From Saprospiraceae bacterium (GTDB taxonomy: Bacteria; Bacteroidota; Bacteroidia; Chitinophagales; Saprospiraceae): 64,000 bases of DNA. Below the pieces are notes generated by a model. It had not been told where the DNA came from, did no database searches, and saw only the letters and a program-made list of their open reading frames with translations. The stretch lies in assembly GCA_021604865.1 (NCBI GenBank), contig BQJU01000024.1:33778-97777 (forward strand), in the 5' to 3' direction. The position numbers and the translations under genes are program-made. Shown one piece after another: positions 62,941-64,000 of this stretch; within the stretch, counting starts at the first letter, position 1; each line of letters begins with the position of its first letter.

Positions 62941-63786
62941 ATGAAATCAGCCTCCAGTGATGAATTTTATATCGGTTATTTGCCCAAAGCACCAGCCTCT
63001 ATTGCCCGGGCAACCCGGTGGTTTATCTTTTTCCTTATACTGATTGTCCCGGTCATCGCCTTTTTGATTACCGCTTATGAGAAAGATTTTTCCACGGCAA
63101 CATTTGATTTTGGACAACCCTCCCGCGTTACAGGCACCCTGACTTTACAGCCAGTCCCCATGCTAATTGTAAATCACGGAACGACTCCTACTGGAGAAGC
63201 CATTGAACAAAGTATCCTACTTATTGGTTTTGGAAAAGCAGGGGCAGAACACACTCTGGAGACTATGGAAAAAGAACAGGGCCGCTCTCTGGAAGGCAAA
63301 CAACTGGAACTCGAAGGTAGTCTGATTTATCATGATGGCAAGACCCTGCTGGAACTCACCAAAGGCAAGGCCGCTCTAATTGAAATTTCGGAAAATACAC
63401 CCCCCATTGCTATTCGGCCAAAGCCGATGGGCAGTGCCAGCTTTGTAGGTGAAATCGCTGACCCAAAATGTTATTTTGGTGTGATGAAACCTGGGGAAGG
63501 CAAACCCCACCGCTCTTGTGCGGCCCGTTGTATTGCCGGAGGCATCCCTCCGGTACTAAAAGCCGCTGATGAAACAGGGGCCGTCAATTACTACCTGGTA
63601 CTAGGTTCCAATGGTGAAAAAATCAATGACCAGGTACTGCCCTTTGTAGGTAAGGCCATCCGACTGGATGGAGACGTTGAAAAATGGGGCGATTGGTACG
63701 TTATTAAAACCACTGTCGACACAAAAATAAGCCCATTATTTTCTTTATTAGGCACCCAAATTCCACTCTGTAATGCAAAAAAATAA
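62941..63786 (+). CDS. Membrane-anchored protein with a conserved Cys motif, last gene of the Rieske operon
   Basis: 281 residues. One membrane segment (WFIFFLILIVPVIAFLITAY, about 27-46) and an exported domain. The second half carries DPKCYFGVMKPGEGKPHRSC and AARCIAGGIPPVL, with three Cys and one His in a tight pattern that could bind a metal, heme or iron-sulfur cluster. The rest looks like two OB-like beta domains (SRVTGTLTLQ, ASFVGEIADP). It starts 27 bases after the heme protein and should face the periplasm near it. I know homologues only as hypothetical proteins. Confidence 0.65.
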   Translation: MKSASSDEFYIGYLPKAPASIARATRWFIFFLILIVPVIAFLITAYEKDFSTATFDFGQPSRVTGTLTLQPVPMLIVNHGTTPTGEAIEQSILLIGFGKAGAEHTLETMEKEQGRSLEGKQLELEGSLIYHDGKTLLELTKGKAALIEISENTPPIAIRPKPMGSASFVGEIADPKCYFGVMKPGEGKPHRSCAARCIAGGIPPVLKAADETGAVNYYLVLGSNGEKINDQVLPFVGKAIRLDGDVEKWGDWYVIKTTVDTKISPLFSLLGTQIPLCNAKK

Positions 63787-63899
63787 ATGTATTTTTATCT
63801 GCATGTTTGCATGCCAATGCTCCTACGCTGAAGCAGTAATGCAGCACAGGATGATATTTACAGTAGTTAGCCCGAAGTGTAAAATTTAAATACACGCTA

Positions 63900-64000
63900 A
63901 GTGCTTGTTTGGAGGTCGCTTTTGCATCGCCGTCGGCAAGCCTTACGCTTGCGCTCGAAGCTTCAGCGTAGACGCATGGCGGCCGATGGGAGGCGAAAAG
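63900..64000. repeat. Repeat-family copy 3, cut by the window end
   Basis: Begins AGTGCTTGTTTGGAGGTCGC and contains GCATCGCCGTCGGCAAGCCT and GGCGGCCGATGGG, both shared with the copy at 17339, plus a CGCTTGCGCTCGAAGCTTCA block shared with the relic near 25200. The right end lies beyond the window. Confidence 0.6.

Noticed and set aside
1..64000. tRNA or rRNA genes
   Set aside because: No cloverleaf with a TTCGANNC-type loop and no rRNA-like stretch was recognised; a covariance-model scan would be needed to exclude them fully.

Overview
The window looks like a chromosomal segment from a Bacteroidota bacterium, probably close to the Saprospiraceae/Lewinella group; the genus is my inference. The evidence is a PorU-type C25 protease with its own type IX secretion tail, a promoter close to the Bacteroidota consensus (TTTA-N19-TATATTTG at 25570-25600), starts without Shine-Dalgarno sequences, several unavoidable TTG starts, and gene families typical of that phylum.

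1-14046 and 25653-40542 form one large surface-polysaccharide locus. The first block is AT-rich. It holds a glutamine amidotransferase and a cytidylyltransferase that resemble the Campylobacter phosphoramidate pathway, an alkaline-phosphatase-fold enzyme, a Wzy/ligase-like polymerase, glycosyltransferases, and a HisH/HisF/PseA-WbpG trio predicted to make an amidino sugar. At about 10.43 kb composition becomes GC-richer, and a sugar reductase, a dehydratase and the initiating sugar-phosphate transferase follow. A 615-bp element with inverted-repeat ends, carrying a broken GxxExxY gene, fills the space between the last two. The second block has a mannose-1-phosphate guanylyltransferase, more glycosyltransferases, a WecB-type epimerase, two tandem polytopic membrane proteins, a FemAB-like protein, an alpha/alpha-toroid protein and an SGNH-like protein.

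A polymorphic-toxin island (14053-24788, minus strand) sits inside the polysaccharide locus. It has a 2188-residue secreted protein with a zinc-protease motif, an ADP-ribosyltransferase signature and a caspase-like C-terminal tip, then an overlapping immunity candidate; a second toxin with a nuclease-like tip and its immunity candidate; and a displaced toxin tail with another immunity candidate. In both toxins the DNA becomes AT-rich just after a shared VRAWE linker, which suggests exchange of tips.

40563-56582 holds PorU, an HtrA-like protease without a signal peptide, two small beta-rich proteins, two convergent helical-repeat proteins, a geranylgeranyl-reductase-type flavoprotein and an ECF sigma / anti-sigma / exported beta-repeat operon. 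Strong hairpins and two possible microproteins lie between these genes.

57573-63786 is the most unusual region: a six-gene operon in which three unrelated modules (the FMN domain of glutamate synthase, a thiamine-diphosphate enzyme, and a ferric-reductase-like membrane domain) each carry a Rieske [2Fe-2S] domain. I know of no described pathway with this set.

A short repeat family with about 20-bp terminal inverted repeats (AGTGCTTGTTTGGAGGT) occurs at 17339, 56889 and 63900, with a degenerate copy near 25200 and a solo end at 50706. No tRNA, rRNA or CRISPR array was seen.
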